In this document: in pieces, positions 42,947 to 51,333 of the stretch | Layout of the letters: every line of letters starts with the position of its first letter | How positions within the stretch are numbered: the first letter of the stretch is position 1 | Assembly (NCBI RefSeq): GCF_021044825.1 | Contig: NZ_JAJNOC010000002.1 | Coordinates: 186,001 to 250,000 of the forward strand | Length of the DNA: 64,000 nt | From: Massilia phyllostachyos | Lineage (GTDB): Bacteria; Pseudomonadota; Gammaproteobacteria; Burkholderiales; Burkholderiaceae_D | Direction of reading: 5' to 3' | Notes under the pieces: generated by a model | What the model was told of the DNA's origin: nothing | Seen by the model: only the letters and a program-made list of their open reading frames with translations | Database searches by the model: none | Position numbers and translations under genes: made by a program

Positions 42947-45182
42947 ACGCAAGGGGCTCACGCGGCGCCGTTTCCTGTTGGGCGCTGTCGCCGCCGGCGG
43001 CGCGCTGCTGGTCGGCTGGGGCGTGCAGCCGCCGCGCCAGCGCCTGCACACAAGCGATCCGCTGCCGGTCGCCGACGGCGCGGTGGCGCTCAACGGCTGG
43101 GTCGCGATTGGCCCGGACGGCACGGTGTCGGTGGTGGCGCCGCGCAGCGAGATGGGGCAGGGCGTGCACACGGCGCTCGCGACCCTGGTGGCCGAGGAGC
43201 TCGACGTGGCGCTGTCAGGCGTGCGCATCGCCCAGGCGCCGGTCGACCCGATCTTCGCCAACCTCACCGTGCTGCGCGAGAACCTGCCCTTCCACCCGGA
43301 CGACGACGGAGGGCTGCGCCATGGCGCGCAGTGGATGATGGCCAAGCTGGGACGCGAGCTGGGCATCATGTTCACCGGTGGCTCGACCAGCGTCAAGGAT
43401 GCCTGGACGCCGATGCGCGAAGCCGGCGCGGTGGCGCGCGCCATGCTGCTCAAGGCCGCGGCCGAGGAGTGGAAGCTGCCGCTGGCGCAGCTGCGCACTG
43501 AGGATGGCTTCGTGCTGGGCCCGGGCGGACGCCAGCTGGGCTACGGCGCCCTGGCCGCAACCGCCGCGCGGGTGGGCGCGGGGATCGACGGCGCGGACGT
43601 GAAGCTGAAGACGCCGCGCGACTTCCGCCTGATCGGCAAGCCGCTGCCGCGCCTGGACAGCCGCATCAAATCGAACGGCGCCGCGCGCTTCGGCATCGAT
43701 GCCCGTGTGCCCGGCATGCTGTACGCGGCCGTCACCATGGCGCCGACGCCGGGCGCCACCCTGGCGTCCTTCGATGCGGCCGCGGCGCGCCGGATGGCCG
43801 GCGTGCAGGCGGTGGTGCCAGGCACGTCCTGCGTCGCCGTGGTGGCCACCAGCTGGTGGCAGGCGCGCCAGGCGGCGGGCGCGCTGAAGCTTGACTGGAA
43901 CGCGGGCGAGCATGCGCAGCTGTCCAGCGAGCGCGTGTTCGAGCAATTCGCGCGCGCGCTCGACGGGGAGAGCGGCCATACCTATCACGAGACCGGCACC
44001 CAGGATGTCGCCGGCGCGGCCCTGAGCGTCGCCGCCGAATACCGCGCACCCTTCCTCGCGCACGCGGCGCTGGAACCGATCAACTGCACCGCCCAGGTAG
44101 TCGACGGCAAGGTGCGCCTGTGGGCCTCGACCCAGGTGCCGAGCGTGGCGGTCGACGTGGCCGCGCGCGTGGCCGGCGTGGCGCGCGAGGACGTCGAGAT
44201 CGAGGTCATGCTGCTGGGCGGCGGCTTCGGGCGGCGCCTGGAAACCGATATGGTGGCGCAGGCGGTGACGGTGGCATTGGCGCTGCATGGCAAGCCGGTC
44301 CAGCTGATCTGGACCCGCGAGGACGACACCGCGCACGACGTCTACCGCCCCGCGGCGCTGGCGCGCTACAAAGCCCACCTGGATTCGAACGGGAACATCC
44401 TGGCCTGGGACGCGCGCTCGGCCGGCGGCGCCGTCGGCCACCAGTACTTCCCGCGCAACCTCGGCCTGCCGGGCGTGGGGCCGGACAAGACCACGGCCGA
44501 AGGGGCCTACGACATGCAGTACGCGATCGCCAACCAGCGCATCGCCCACGTGATCGTCGACAGCGCCGTGCCGCTCGGCTACTGGCGCTCGGTCGGGCAC
44601 TCGCACAATGCCTTCTTCAAGGAGAGCTTCATCGAGGAGTTGGCGCATGCGGCCAAGCGCGACAGCGTCGAATTGCGGCGCAGCCTGCTGCAAGCGCATC
44701 CGCGCGCGCTGGCCGTGCTGGATGCAGCGCTGGCGCGCGCCGGGCAGCCGGAAGAGGGCCGGGCGCATGGCGTGGCGCTGCACCGGTCCTTCGGGTCGAC
44801 GGTGGCGCAGGTGGCCGAGGTGTCGGTGGAAAACGGCACGATCCGCGTGCACCGCGTGGTGTGCGCGATCGATTGCGGGCTGGTGGTCAATCCGAACATC
44901 GTGGCGCAGCAGGTGGAGTCGGGCGTGATCTTTGGCCTGTCGGCGGCGCTGCATGGGGAGATCACGTTCGAGGATGGACGGGTGCAGCAGTCGAACTTCG
45001 GCGACTACCCGGTGCTGCGCATGAGCGAGGCGCCGGAGGTGGAGACCGTCATCATGCCGAGCGGCGAACATCCGGAAGGCGTTGGGGAGCCGGCGGTGCC
45101 GCCGATCGCGCCGGCGGTGGCGGCGGCGGTGTTCAAGCTGACGGGGCACCGGTTGCGCAGTTTGCCGCTACGGCTGGCTTGA
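42903..45182 (+). CDS. Tat-exported molybdopterin oxidoreductase large subunit (IorB-like)
   Basis: A 759-residue protein of the xanthine oxidase family, closest in pattern to isoquinoline 1-oxidoreductase beta subunits and aldehyde oxidoreductases. The N-terminus is a Tat signal (TRRRFLLGAVAAGGALL). Molybdopterin-contact motifs include SEMGQGVHTALATLVAEEL, LLGGGFGRRLETD, and the C-terminal GVGEPAVPPIAPAVAAA with the likely catalytic Glu. It starts inside the last 44 bases of the GGDEF-EAL gene. The partner 2Fe-2S subunit and cytochrome normally encoded beside it are missing here. Substrate unknown. Confidence 0.85.
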   Translation: MKLEAPNEAGQVTAERKGLTRRRFLLGAVAAGGALLVGWGVQPPRQRLHTSDPLPVADGAVALNGWVAIGPDGTVSVVAPRSEMGQGVHTALATLVAEELDVALSGVRIAQAPVDPIFANLTVLRENLPFHPDDDGGLRHGAQWMMAKLGRELGIMFTGGSTSVKDAWTPMREAGAVARAMLLKAAAEEWKLPLAQLRTEDGFVLGPGGRQLGYGALAATAARVGAGIDGADVKLKTPRDFRLIGKPLPRLDSRIKSNGAARFGIDARVPGMLYAAVTMAPTPGATLASFDAAAARRMAGVQAVVPGTSCVAVVATSWWQARQAAGALKLDWNAGEHAQLSSERVFEQFARALDGESGHTYHETGTQDVAGAALSVAAEYRAPFLAHAALEPINCTAQVVDGKVRLWASTQVPSVAVDVAARVAGVAREDVEIEVMLLGGGFGRRLETDMVAQAVTVALALHGKPVQLIWTREDDTAHDVYRPAALARYKAHLDSNGNILAWDARSAGGAVGHQYFPRNLGLPGVGPDKTTAEGAYDMQYAIANQRIAHVIVDSAVPLGYWRSVGHSHNAFFKESFIEELAHAAKRDSVELRRSLLQAHPRALAVLDAALARAGQPEEGRAHGVALHRSFGSTVAQVAEVSVENGTIRVHRVVCAIDCGLVVNPNIVAQQVESGVIFGLSAALHGEITFEDGRVQQSNFGDYPVLRMSEAPEVETVIMPSGEHPEGVGEPAVPPIAPAVAAAVFKLTGHRLRSLPLRLA

Positions 45183-45216
45183 TAGGTAATCATTCAGGAC
45201 CACTGACAGTGGAACC

Positions 45217-45262
45217 GTCGCACCGGCGAAGGCCGGCGCCCAATTTTGCATGCGTCTCGGCT
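45217..45262 (+). repeat. REP-like element, third copy of the 21.6-kb repeat
   Basis: About 46 bases nearly identical to the minus strand of 21603-21648, including the CACCGGC hairpin and the TTTGCATGCGT core. It lies between the convergent oxidoreductase and thioredoxin-like genes, where such repeats often sit. Confidence 0.75.
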
Positions 45263-45270
45263 GCCGGTTC

Positions 45271-45690
45271 TTATGCCGCTAACAAGACGCGCAGGTTGCA
45301 GTCGCGTTGCCAACCACGGCGTTCCTCGCTCGACTGCGCCAGCCGCGCCAGCTCCGCCGGCGGCACCTCGGCCTGCGCCTGCACCAGCCGATCCGCCACG
45401 CCGCCGTCCGGCACCATGGTCCCGAAAAACGCGACCGTATCGCCACGCTGCACCAGCAGGGTCGGGAAGTTGTCGACGTCGAGATCGCCGACCAGGTCGG
45501 CCTGGTCCTCGATGTCGATCCAGACGAAGGTCTTGTCCGGGTGGCGCAGCGCCAGGTCCTCGAAGGTGGCGCGGTAGGACGAACAGGTGCCGCACCAGGC
45601 GGCGCACAGGCAGGCGACCGTCAGCGCGTCGCCGGAAATGGCGGCCAGGATGGCGTCGCGGGTGCTGGATTCCAGGGTCAGGCTTTGCAT
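45271..45690 (-). CDS. Thioredoxin-like protein (CGTC active site)
   Basis: A 139-residue thioredoxin-fold protein without a signal peptide. The active site is AAWCGTCSSYR, so CGTC instead of the CGPC of standard thioredoxin, and the cis-proline is in DNFPTLLVQ. The C-terminal helix is extended and includes an extra Cys. It is probably a cytoplasmic thiol-disulphide oxidoreductase acting on a specific partner, which is not encoded beside it. Divergent from tsaB across 91 bases. Confidence 0.85.
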   Translation of the reverse strand: MQSLTLESSTRDAILAAISGDALTVACLCAAWCGTCSSYRATFEDLALRHPDKTFVWIDIEDQADLVGDLDVDNFPTLLVQRGDTVAFFGTMVPDGGVADRLVQAQAEVPPAELARLAQSSEERRGWQRDCNLRVLLAA

Positions 45691-45769
45691 AAGGCGAATT
45701 CTACCGCGTCTGGCCACGGCCGTGCGGCGCAGGGCGGCCGTGGCCGTGGCCGCCCGCGGGACGAGCGGG

Positions 45770-45775
45770 TAAAAT
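45770..45775 (+). promoter_or_regulatory. Candidate -10 hexamer of a leaderless tsaB transcript
   Basis: TAAAAT lies 6 bases before the tsaB ATG and no ribosome site is present, so transcription may start at the A of the start codon. The -35 is weak. Confidence 0.4.
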
Positions 45776-45781
45776 AGCGGC

Positions 45782-46492
45782 ATGCCCAAGATTCTCGCCA
45801 TCGAAACCTCGTCCGAGCTCGCTTCCTGCGCGCTGCTGATCGGGGACCACGTCATCGAACGTTCCACTTCCGGTGTCCGCACCCATTCGCAATCGATCCT
45901 GCCGATGGTGCAGGAATTATTGGCCGAAGCCGGGATCGCGCTGGCCGACTGCGACGCGGTGGCGTTCGGCGCCGGTCCCGGCTCCTTCACCGGCGTGCGC
46001 ACCGCCTGCGGCGTGGCCCAGGGGCTGGCCTTCGGCGCCAGGCTGCCGGTGCTGCCGCTGGTGACCCTGGAGGCGATGGCGGAGCGCTGCCGCGCCGCCA
46101 CCGGCGCGGTCGAGGTGGTAACGGTGCTGGATGCGCGCATGAACGAGGTCTACTGGGCCCAGTATGCCTATGAGGCCGGCGCCTGGCGCGAGGTGGTGGC
46201 GCCGGTGCTGGCCGCGCCGGAAGCGGTGGCGCCAGTTGCGCGAGACGGCCTGGCGGCCTGCGGCAATGGTTTTGCCGCCTATCCCGAGGCCTTTGCCGGC
46301 AAGGACTTCGCCGCCGCGGCGCTGGGCGACATCCTGCCGCATGCGCGCGAGATGGCGGTGCTGGGCGCGCCGGCCTTCGCCGCCGGCCAGGCGCTGCCGC
46401 CGGCCCAGGCCCAGCCGCTCTACCTGCGCAACAAGGTGGCGTATACCAGCGCCGAGCGCCTGGCGATCAACGCGGCAAAGGCCGGGGCATGA
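45782..46492 (+). CDS. tsaB: tRNA threonylcarbamoyladenosine biosynthesis protein TsaB
   Basis: A 236-residue protein of the ASKHA fold that, with TsaD and TsaE, adds threonylcarbamoyl to A37 of tRNAs reading ANN codons. The family signature is LAIETSSELASCALL at the start, followed by VAFGAGPGSFTGVRTACGVAQGLAFG and VLDARMNEVYWAQY. Length is normal. The message may be leaderless. It overlaps rimI by 4 bases and heads a four-gene operon (tsaB, rimI, UDG, DUF1853), a common arrangement in betaproteobacteria. Confidence 0.93.
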   Translation: MPKILAIETSSELASCALLIGDHVIERSTSGVRTHSQSILPMVQELLAEAGIALADCDAVAFGAGPGSFTGVRTACGVAQGLAFGARLPVLPLVTLEAMAERCRAATGAVEVVTVLDARMNEVYWAQYAYEAGAWREVVAPVLAAPEAVAPVARDGLAACGNGFAAYPEAFAGKDFAAAALGDILPHAREMAVLGAPAFAAGQALPPAQAQPLYLRNKVAYTSAERLAINAAKAGA

Positions 46493-46974
46493 AGGTCGCG
46501 GACGTGAAGGCTGCCGACCCCTCCGCCGGCCTGCGCTTCGCGCCGATGGAGGCGCACGACGTGGACGAGGTGTACGCGCTCGAGTGCAGCGTGTTCCCGC
46601 ATCCCTGGAGCCGAGCGAACTTCACCGAATCGCTGGCCAGCGGCTACGACGCCTGGACCGTGCGCGACGCCGGCGGCGTCCTGGCCGGCTACTACCTGCT
46701 GATGTACGCGGTCGACGAAGCCCATCTGCTCGACGTGGCGGTGGCCGCGGGCCGCCAGCGCCAGGGGCTCGGGCGCTACCTGCTGGACTGCATCGGCGCG
46801 CGCGCGCGCGCGCAAGGCATGCTGTCGGTGCTGCTGGAAGTGCGCCCGTCGAACGAGCGCGCGCTGGCCGTCTACCGCCGCTACGGCTACCAGGAGATCG
46901 GCCGCCGCAAGGGCTACTACCCGGCCCGGGCCGGCCAGCGCGAGGACGCCATCGTGATGAGGTTTGACCTGTGA
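46489..46974 (+). CDS. rimI: Ribosomal protein bS18 alanine N-acetyltransferase RimI
   Basis: A 161-residue GNAT acetyltransferase. The acetyl-CoA loop is RQRQGLGRYLL, preceded by AHLLDVAVAAG and followed by LEVRPSNERALAVYRRYGYQEIGRRKGYY, the RimI signature. It acetylates the N-terminal alanine of ribosomal protein S18. Its start overlaps tsaB by 4 bases (ATGA) and its stop overlaps the next gene by 4 bases, so translation of the operon is coupled. Confidence 0.92.
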   Translation: MKVADVKAADPSAGLRFAPMEAHDVDEVYALECSVFPHPWSRANFTESLASGYDAWTVRDAGGVLAGYYLLMYAVDEAHLLDVAVAAGRQRQGLGRYLLDCIGARARAQGMLSVLLEVRPSNERALAVYRRYGYQEIGRRKGYYPARAGQREDAIVMRFDL

Positions 46975-47828
46975 ACCGCCTGAGCGACCGCGACGCGGCC
47001 TTCCTGGCCGAGATGGGGATCGGGCCGCTGTGGCGGCTGCGCGCCGCGCCTGCGTCCGAGCCCGAGGTAATAGTCGAGGCTGAGCCGGTGGCCGAGCCCG
47101 CGCCGGTTCCTGTCGCTGCCCCGCAGCCTTTGGCGCCGCCGCCGATGCCGCGCCAGGTCGCCGAGCCGGCCGTGAAGCCCGCCTGGAAGCCCCCGGTGCA
47201 GGACGACAGCGCATGGGGCGCCGAGGCCGAGACGGAACGGGTCGACGTCTCGACCCTGGACTGGGCCGGCCTGCGCCAGGCCATCGCGGGTTGCAAGCAT
47301 TGCAGCGCCTGCAGCGAAGGCCGCAAACCGGTGCTGGGCGCCGGCGCGCGCCGGGCGCGCTGGCTGGTCGCGGCCGGCACCGCCAGCGCGGTCGACGAAA
47401 AGGCCGGGCAGCCGCTGACGGGCGACCCGGGCAAGCTGCTCGACAATATGCTGTGCGCGGTCGGCCTCACGCGCGAGACCGACGTCTACGTCACCAGCCT
47501 GGTGAAGTGCCGCCCGGCGAACGCGAACGGCGGCGACCGCGCGCCGACGGCGGAAGAAGCGGCGGCCTGCCGTCCCTTCCTGGAGCGCGAACGCGAGCTC
47601 ACCGGCGCGAAGCTGGTGCTGACCCTGGGCCAGGTGGCCGCCAACGGCCTGCTCGGCAAGCCGCTGGCCGAGCCGCTGGCCGGGACGCGCGGCGCCGTGC
47701 ACGCGCTGAACGCGGTGCCGCTGGTCGCCACCCTGCATCCGGGCGAACTGCTGCGCCGCCCGGCCGACAAGGCGCTGGCGTGGGCCGACCTGTGCCGCGC
47801 CAGGGTTGCCGATGGAAGCGCCGGCTGA
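46971..47828 (+). CDS. Uracil-DNA glycosylase family 4-like protein
   Basis: A 285-residue protein starting at GTG, overlapping rimI by 4 bases. Residues 30-85 are a Pro/Ala-rich linker. The family-4 domain follows: Fe-S cysteines in CKHCSAC, then in VKCRPANA and AAACRPFLE, and the C-terminal motif HPGELLRRP. The usual catalytic motif GEAPG is replaced by AGTASAVDE, so uracil excision is uncertain. The gene lies between rimI and DUF1853, a place where a UDG is often found in betaproteobacteria. Confidence 0.82.
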   Translation: MNRLSDRDAAFLAEMGIGPLWRLRAAPASEPEVIVEAEPVAEPAPVPVAAPQPLAPPPMPRQVAEPAVKPAWKPPVQDDSAWGAEAETERVDVSTLDWAGLRQAIAGCKHCSACSEGRKPVLGAGARRARWLVAAGTASAVDEKAGQPLTGDPGKLLDNMLCAVGLTRETDVYVTSLVKCRPANANGGDRAPTAEEAAACRPFLERERELTGAKLVLTLGQVAANGLLGKPLAEPLAGTRGAVHALNAVPLVATLHPGELLRRPADKALAWADLCRARVADGSAG

Positions 47829-48771
47829 GAGTTACCAGCAAGGCTTTCACCGCCGCTGGGGCCACCTGCGGCGCGCCCGGGTACGGGCGCTGGCCTGGCT
47901 GCTCGACGCGCCTGACCTGCTCGATGCGCAAGACCCGCAATGGGCCGGACGCATCGCCACCACCGGCCCGGTCACGCCGGCGCTGGTCGACTGGCTGACC
48001 CGGCTCGACCACGATCCCGCGCCCCTCGATGCGGCGCTGGGCGGCAAGATCTACACCCGCCTCGGCCTCTACGCCGAAAAGCTGATGGCCTTTTATTTCG
48101 CCCAGCACGGCCGCCTGGTCGCCCACGGCCTGCAGGTGCGCGCCAGCGCCAACGACACCATCGGCGAGTTCGACTTCCTGCTGGAAGACGGGCCGGATGC
48201 GGTCGAACACATCGAGTTCGCCACCAAGTTCTATCTGCTGGACGGGGAGGGCGGGCAACAGTTCGATGCCCTGGTGGGGCCGAACCTGGCCGACAGCCTC
48301 GGGCTCAAGATGCGCAAGGTGTTCGAGCGCCAGCTGTCGCTGGGCGCGCATCCGGCCGCCCGGCCGCTGCTGCCGCGGCCCGTGTCGAAAGCGCGTGCGC
48401 TGGTCAAGGGCTGGCTGTTCTATCCGCAGGGGAGCTGGCCGCAAATGCAGGGCATCGCCGCCGGCCATTGCCGCGGCTTCTGGTGCGCGCTGGACGAGGT
48501 CGACGGCCTGGACGGCGAAGAATTCCTGATCCTGCCGCGCCTGCAGTGGCTGGCGCCGTTCAAGGCGGCATCAAGCACGTGGATGATGAGCCGCGCGCAG
48601 CTGCGTGCGGAGCTGGAGGCGCAGTTCGAAACCTCGTCGACGCCGGTGCTGGTCTCGAGCGTACGCTACGAACCTGGAAAATTTGAAGAGATCGAGCGCG
48701 GATTCATCGTGCCCAACGATTGGCGCGAACGCGCCGCCGCGCGCCGGATGGTGAAAGCGCTTGGCGGGTGA
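47812..48771 (+). CDS. DUF1853 family protein
   Basis: A 319-residue cytoplasmic protein of a conserved proteobacterial family of unknown function. Recognised from RWGHLRRARVRALAWLLDAPDLL, LGLYAEKLMAFYFAQHGRL, and the nuclease-like core GEFDFLLEDG ... HIEFATKFYLL, whose Glu-Phe-Asp and Glu-x-Lys spacing resembles a PD-(D/E)xK site (inference). ATG 47812 has AGGG 7 bases upstream and overlaps the UDG gene by 17 bases. Last gene of the tsaB operon. Confidence 0.85.
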   Translation: MEAPAESYQQGFHRRWGHLRRARVRALAWLLDAPDLLDAQDPQWAGRIATTGPVTPALVDWLTRLDHDPAPLDAALGGKIYTRLGLYAEKLMAFYFAQHGRLVAHGLQVRASANDTIGEFDFLLEDGPDAVEHIEFATKFYLLDGEGGQQFDALVGPNLADSLGLKMRKVFERQLSLGAHPAARPLLPRPVSKARALVKGWLFYPQGSWPQMQGIAAGHCRGFWCALDEVDGLDGEEFLILPRLQWLAPFKAASSTWMMSRAQLRAELEAQFETSSTPVLVSSVRYEPGKFEEIERGFIVPNDWRERAAARRMVKALGG

Positions 48772-48778
48772 TATGCAA

Positions 48779-48798
48779 AGGGCGCATTATCGCGCCCT
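48779..48798. terminator. Weak hairpin between convergent genes
   Basis: A 7-bp stem AGGGCGC/GCGCCCT around a 6-base loop, just past the DUF1853 stop and just before the lplT stop. There is no T-run on either side, so its terminator function is doubtful. Confidence 0.4.
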
Positions 48799-48815
48799 GT
48801 GATACATCCGATGAA

Positions 48816-50066
48816 TCAGTGCTTGTGCTCGCCGATCAGCGCCAGCGAATCGTGCTCGCGCTGGTTGGCCGCGTGGCGGCGCCCGATGAAGTACATGATG
48901 CCCGCCACCGACATGCCGAACAGGACGATGATGATGTCCAGGTCCAGGTTCAGCGTGATCATGATGGCGTACAGCGCCAGCATGGTGAGGATCGACAGGT
49001 TCTCGTTGAAGTTCTGCACCGCGATCGAGTGCCCGGCGCTCATCAATACGTGGCCGCGGTGCTGCAGCAGCGCGTTCATCGGCACCACGAAGAAGCCCGA
49101 CAGGAAGCCGATCAGCGCCAGCAGCGGGTAGGCCAGGCTGACCGAGGTCACGAACACCATGATGCAGACCACCAGGCCCATGATGATCCCGAGCGGGATC
49201 ACGGTCAGCGACTTGCGCAGCGGGATCATGCGCGCCGCCATGGCCGCGCCCAGCGCCACGCCGATGGCGACCACGCCAATCAGGTTGGTCGCTTTGTCGA
49301 GCGGCATGTGCAGCGAGCGCTCGGCCCACTTCAGCACGATGAATTGCAGGGTCGCGCCGGCGCCCCAGAACAGGGTGGTCACGGCCAGCGAGATCTGGCC
49401 CAGCTTGTCGCGCCACAGGGTGGCGGAGCAGTTGGCGAAGTCGGCGATCAGCTTGGCCGGGTTGCGTTCCTGGTGCTCGTAGCGCGCGCCGGTGTCGGGG
49501 ATGCGCAGGTTGAACAGGGCGGCCAGGATGTAGACCGCGACCACCACCGCCATCGCGGCTTCGGCGCCGGTCTCCACGCCCGGAATCCCCAGTCCCAGCA
49601 GCAGATTGCCGCCGCGTTCGCTCACCAGCGCGCCGCCGGCCACGGTGCCGAGGATGATCGACATGACGGTCAGGCCCTCGATCCAGCCGTTGGCCGGCAC
49701 CAGTTTTTCGGGCGGCAGCAGTTCGGTCAGGATGCCGTACTTGGCCGGCGAATACACGGCCGCGCCGAAGCCGACCACGGCGTAGGCGAGCAGGGGATGC
49801 ACGCTGAAGAACATCAGCGCGCAGCCGGAAATCTTGATCAGGTTGGCGATGAACATCACGCGGCCCTTGGGCAGCGAATCGGCGAACGCACCGACGAAGG
49901 CGGCCAGCAGCACGTAGAAGAGCACGAATGACAGCTTCAGCAGAGGCGTCAGCGAAGCCGGGGCGTTCATCGACGTCAGCAGACTGATGGCTACGAACAG
50001 GAGCGCATTGTCTGCCAGCGACGAGAAGAACTGCGCCGCCATGATGGTATAAAAACCACGGTTCAT
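48816..50066 (-). CDS. lplT: Lysophospholipid transporter LplT
   Basis: A 416-residue MFS protein with about 12 helices that flips lysophospholipids into the cytoplasm for re-acylation. The signatures are AAQFFSSLADNALLFVAISLL at the start, GFGAAVYSPAKYGILTELLP in helix 4-5, and GFLSGFFVVPMNALLQHRGH in the second half. In enterobacteria it pairs with aas, which is not here. Single gene, divergent from alr. Confidence 0.9.
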   Translation of the reverse strand: MNRGFYTIMAAQFFSSLADNALLFVAISLLTSMNAPASLTPLLKLSFVLFYVLLAAFVGAFADSLPKGRVMFIANLIKISGCALMFFSVHPLLAYAVVGFGAAVYSPAKYGILTELLPPEKLVPANGWIEGLTVMSIILGTVAGGALVSERGGNLLLGLGIPGVETGAEAAMAVVVAVYILAALFNLRIPDTGARYEHQERNPAKLIADFANCSATLWRDKLGQISLAVTTLFWGAGATLQFIVLKWAERSLHMPLDKATNLIGVVAIGVALGAAMAARMIPLRKSLTVIPLGIIMGLVVCIMVFVTSVSLAYPLLALIGFLSGFFVVPMNALLQHRGHVLMSAGHSIAVQNFNENLSILTMLALYAIMITLNLDLDIIIVLFGMSVAGIMYFIGRRHAANQREHDSLALIGEHKH

Positions 50067-50226
50067 TCGTAAAGAGTAATAACTGGTCCGGGTTGCTTTA
50101 TACCATGAATGCTAGCCGCGCCAAAAGAAAACAAGCCATGTCACCAGCGGGTCCTGCTCGACTGCGGTAGAATGGAGGGCTTCCCAGTCCACCATCCGGA
50201 CCGCCCCAAAACGGCCGGTTTCGACG

Positions 50227-51333
50227 ATGCCCCGCCCGATATTCGCCACCATCCACCTCGATTCGATGCAGCACAACCTGGCCCAGGCGCGTACCTACGC
50301 ACCGATGTCCAAGGTCTGGGCCGTGGTCAAGGCCAACGGCTATGGACACGGCCTGGAACGCGCCATGCGCGGCTTCGCCCTGGCCGACGGCCTGGCCCTG
50401 GTCGAGACCGAAGGCGCCCTGCAGCTGCGCCAGGCCGGCTGGATCAAGCCCATCCTGTTATTGGAGGGTTTCTTCGACGCCGCCGACGTGCCGCTGCTGG
50501 CCGAACACAATATCAATAGTGCGGTCCACAATATCGAGCAGGTCAAGATGCTGGAATACACCCAGCTCTACCGCCCGATCGACGTGCACCTGAAGATGAA
50601 TACCGGGATGAACCGGCTGGGCTTCCGCCCCGACGATTACGCGGCGGCCTACAAGCGCCTGCGCGCCATCCCGGGAGTGCGCAACATCACCCACATGACC
50701 CACTTCGCCAACGCCGACGAGCTGGAACACCCGCGCCTGACCATCGCCGAACAGGTGCGCCGCTTCCAGTACGGGGCCGGGGAGCTGGCGGGCGAGCGCA
50801 GCCTGTCGAATTCCGGCGGCGTGCTGCACCAGCCGGACCTGGGCGACAAGCTGTCGAACGACTGGGTCCGCCCCGGCATCATGCTCTACGGCGGCACCCC
50901 GGGCGGCCGCGCGGCCTCGGACTACGGCCTGCGCCCGACCATGACCCTGCGCTCGGAGATCATCGGCATCCAGGAACTGCAGGCCGGCGACACCGTCGGC
51001 TACGGCAGCCGCTTCGTCGCCGACGGTCCGATGACGGTCGGCGTGGTGGCCTGCGGCTATGCCGACGGCTATCCGCGGCATGCCCCCCACGGCACGCCCG
51101 TGATCGTCGACGGCGTGCGCACCACGCTGGTGGGCCGGGTTTCGATGGACATGATGACGGTCGACCTGCGCCCGATCCGCAACCCGCGCATCGGCAGCAA
51201 GGTGCTACTTTGGGGCGACGGCCTGCCGATCGACGAGGTCGCGTCCAGCGCCGGCACGATCGGCTATGAATTGATGTGCGCGCTCGCAGGACGGGTGCGC
51301 GTCACGGAAGGGAGATTGGGAAGCGATGGCTAA
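50227..51333 (+). CDS. alr: Alanine racemase
   Basis: A 368-residue PLP enzyme that makes D-alanine for peptidoglycan. The PLP lysine is Lys35 in VVKANGYGHG, and the second catalytic base Tyr lies in VGYGSRFVADG. Other signatures are MNTGMNRLGF and GRVSMDMMTVDL. A -10-like TAGAAT lies about 57 bases upstream. The stop overlaps radA by 8 bases, and alr-radA is a linkage typical of Burkholderiales. Confidence 0.95.
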   Translation: MPRPIFATIHLDSMQHNLAQARTYAPMSKVWAVVKANGYGHGLERAMRGFALADGLALVETEGALQLRQAGWIKPILLLEGFFDAADVPLLAEHNINSAVHNIEQVKMLEYTQLYRPIDVHLKMNTGMNRLGFRPDDYAAAYKRLRAIPGVRNITHMTHFANADELEHPRLTIAEQVRRFQYGAGELAGERSLSNSGGVLHQPDLGDKLSNDWVRPGIMLYGGTPGGRAASDYGLRPTMTLRSEIIGIQELQAGDTVGYGSRFVADGPMTVGVVACGYADGYPRHAPHGTPVIVDGVRTTLVGRVSMDMMTVDLRPIRNPRIGSKVLLWGDGLPIDEVASSAGTIGYELMCALAGRVRVTEGRLGSDG

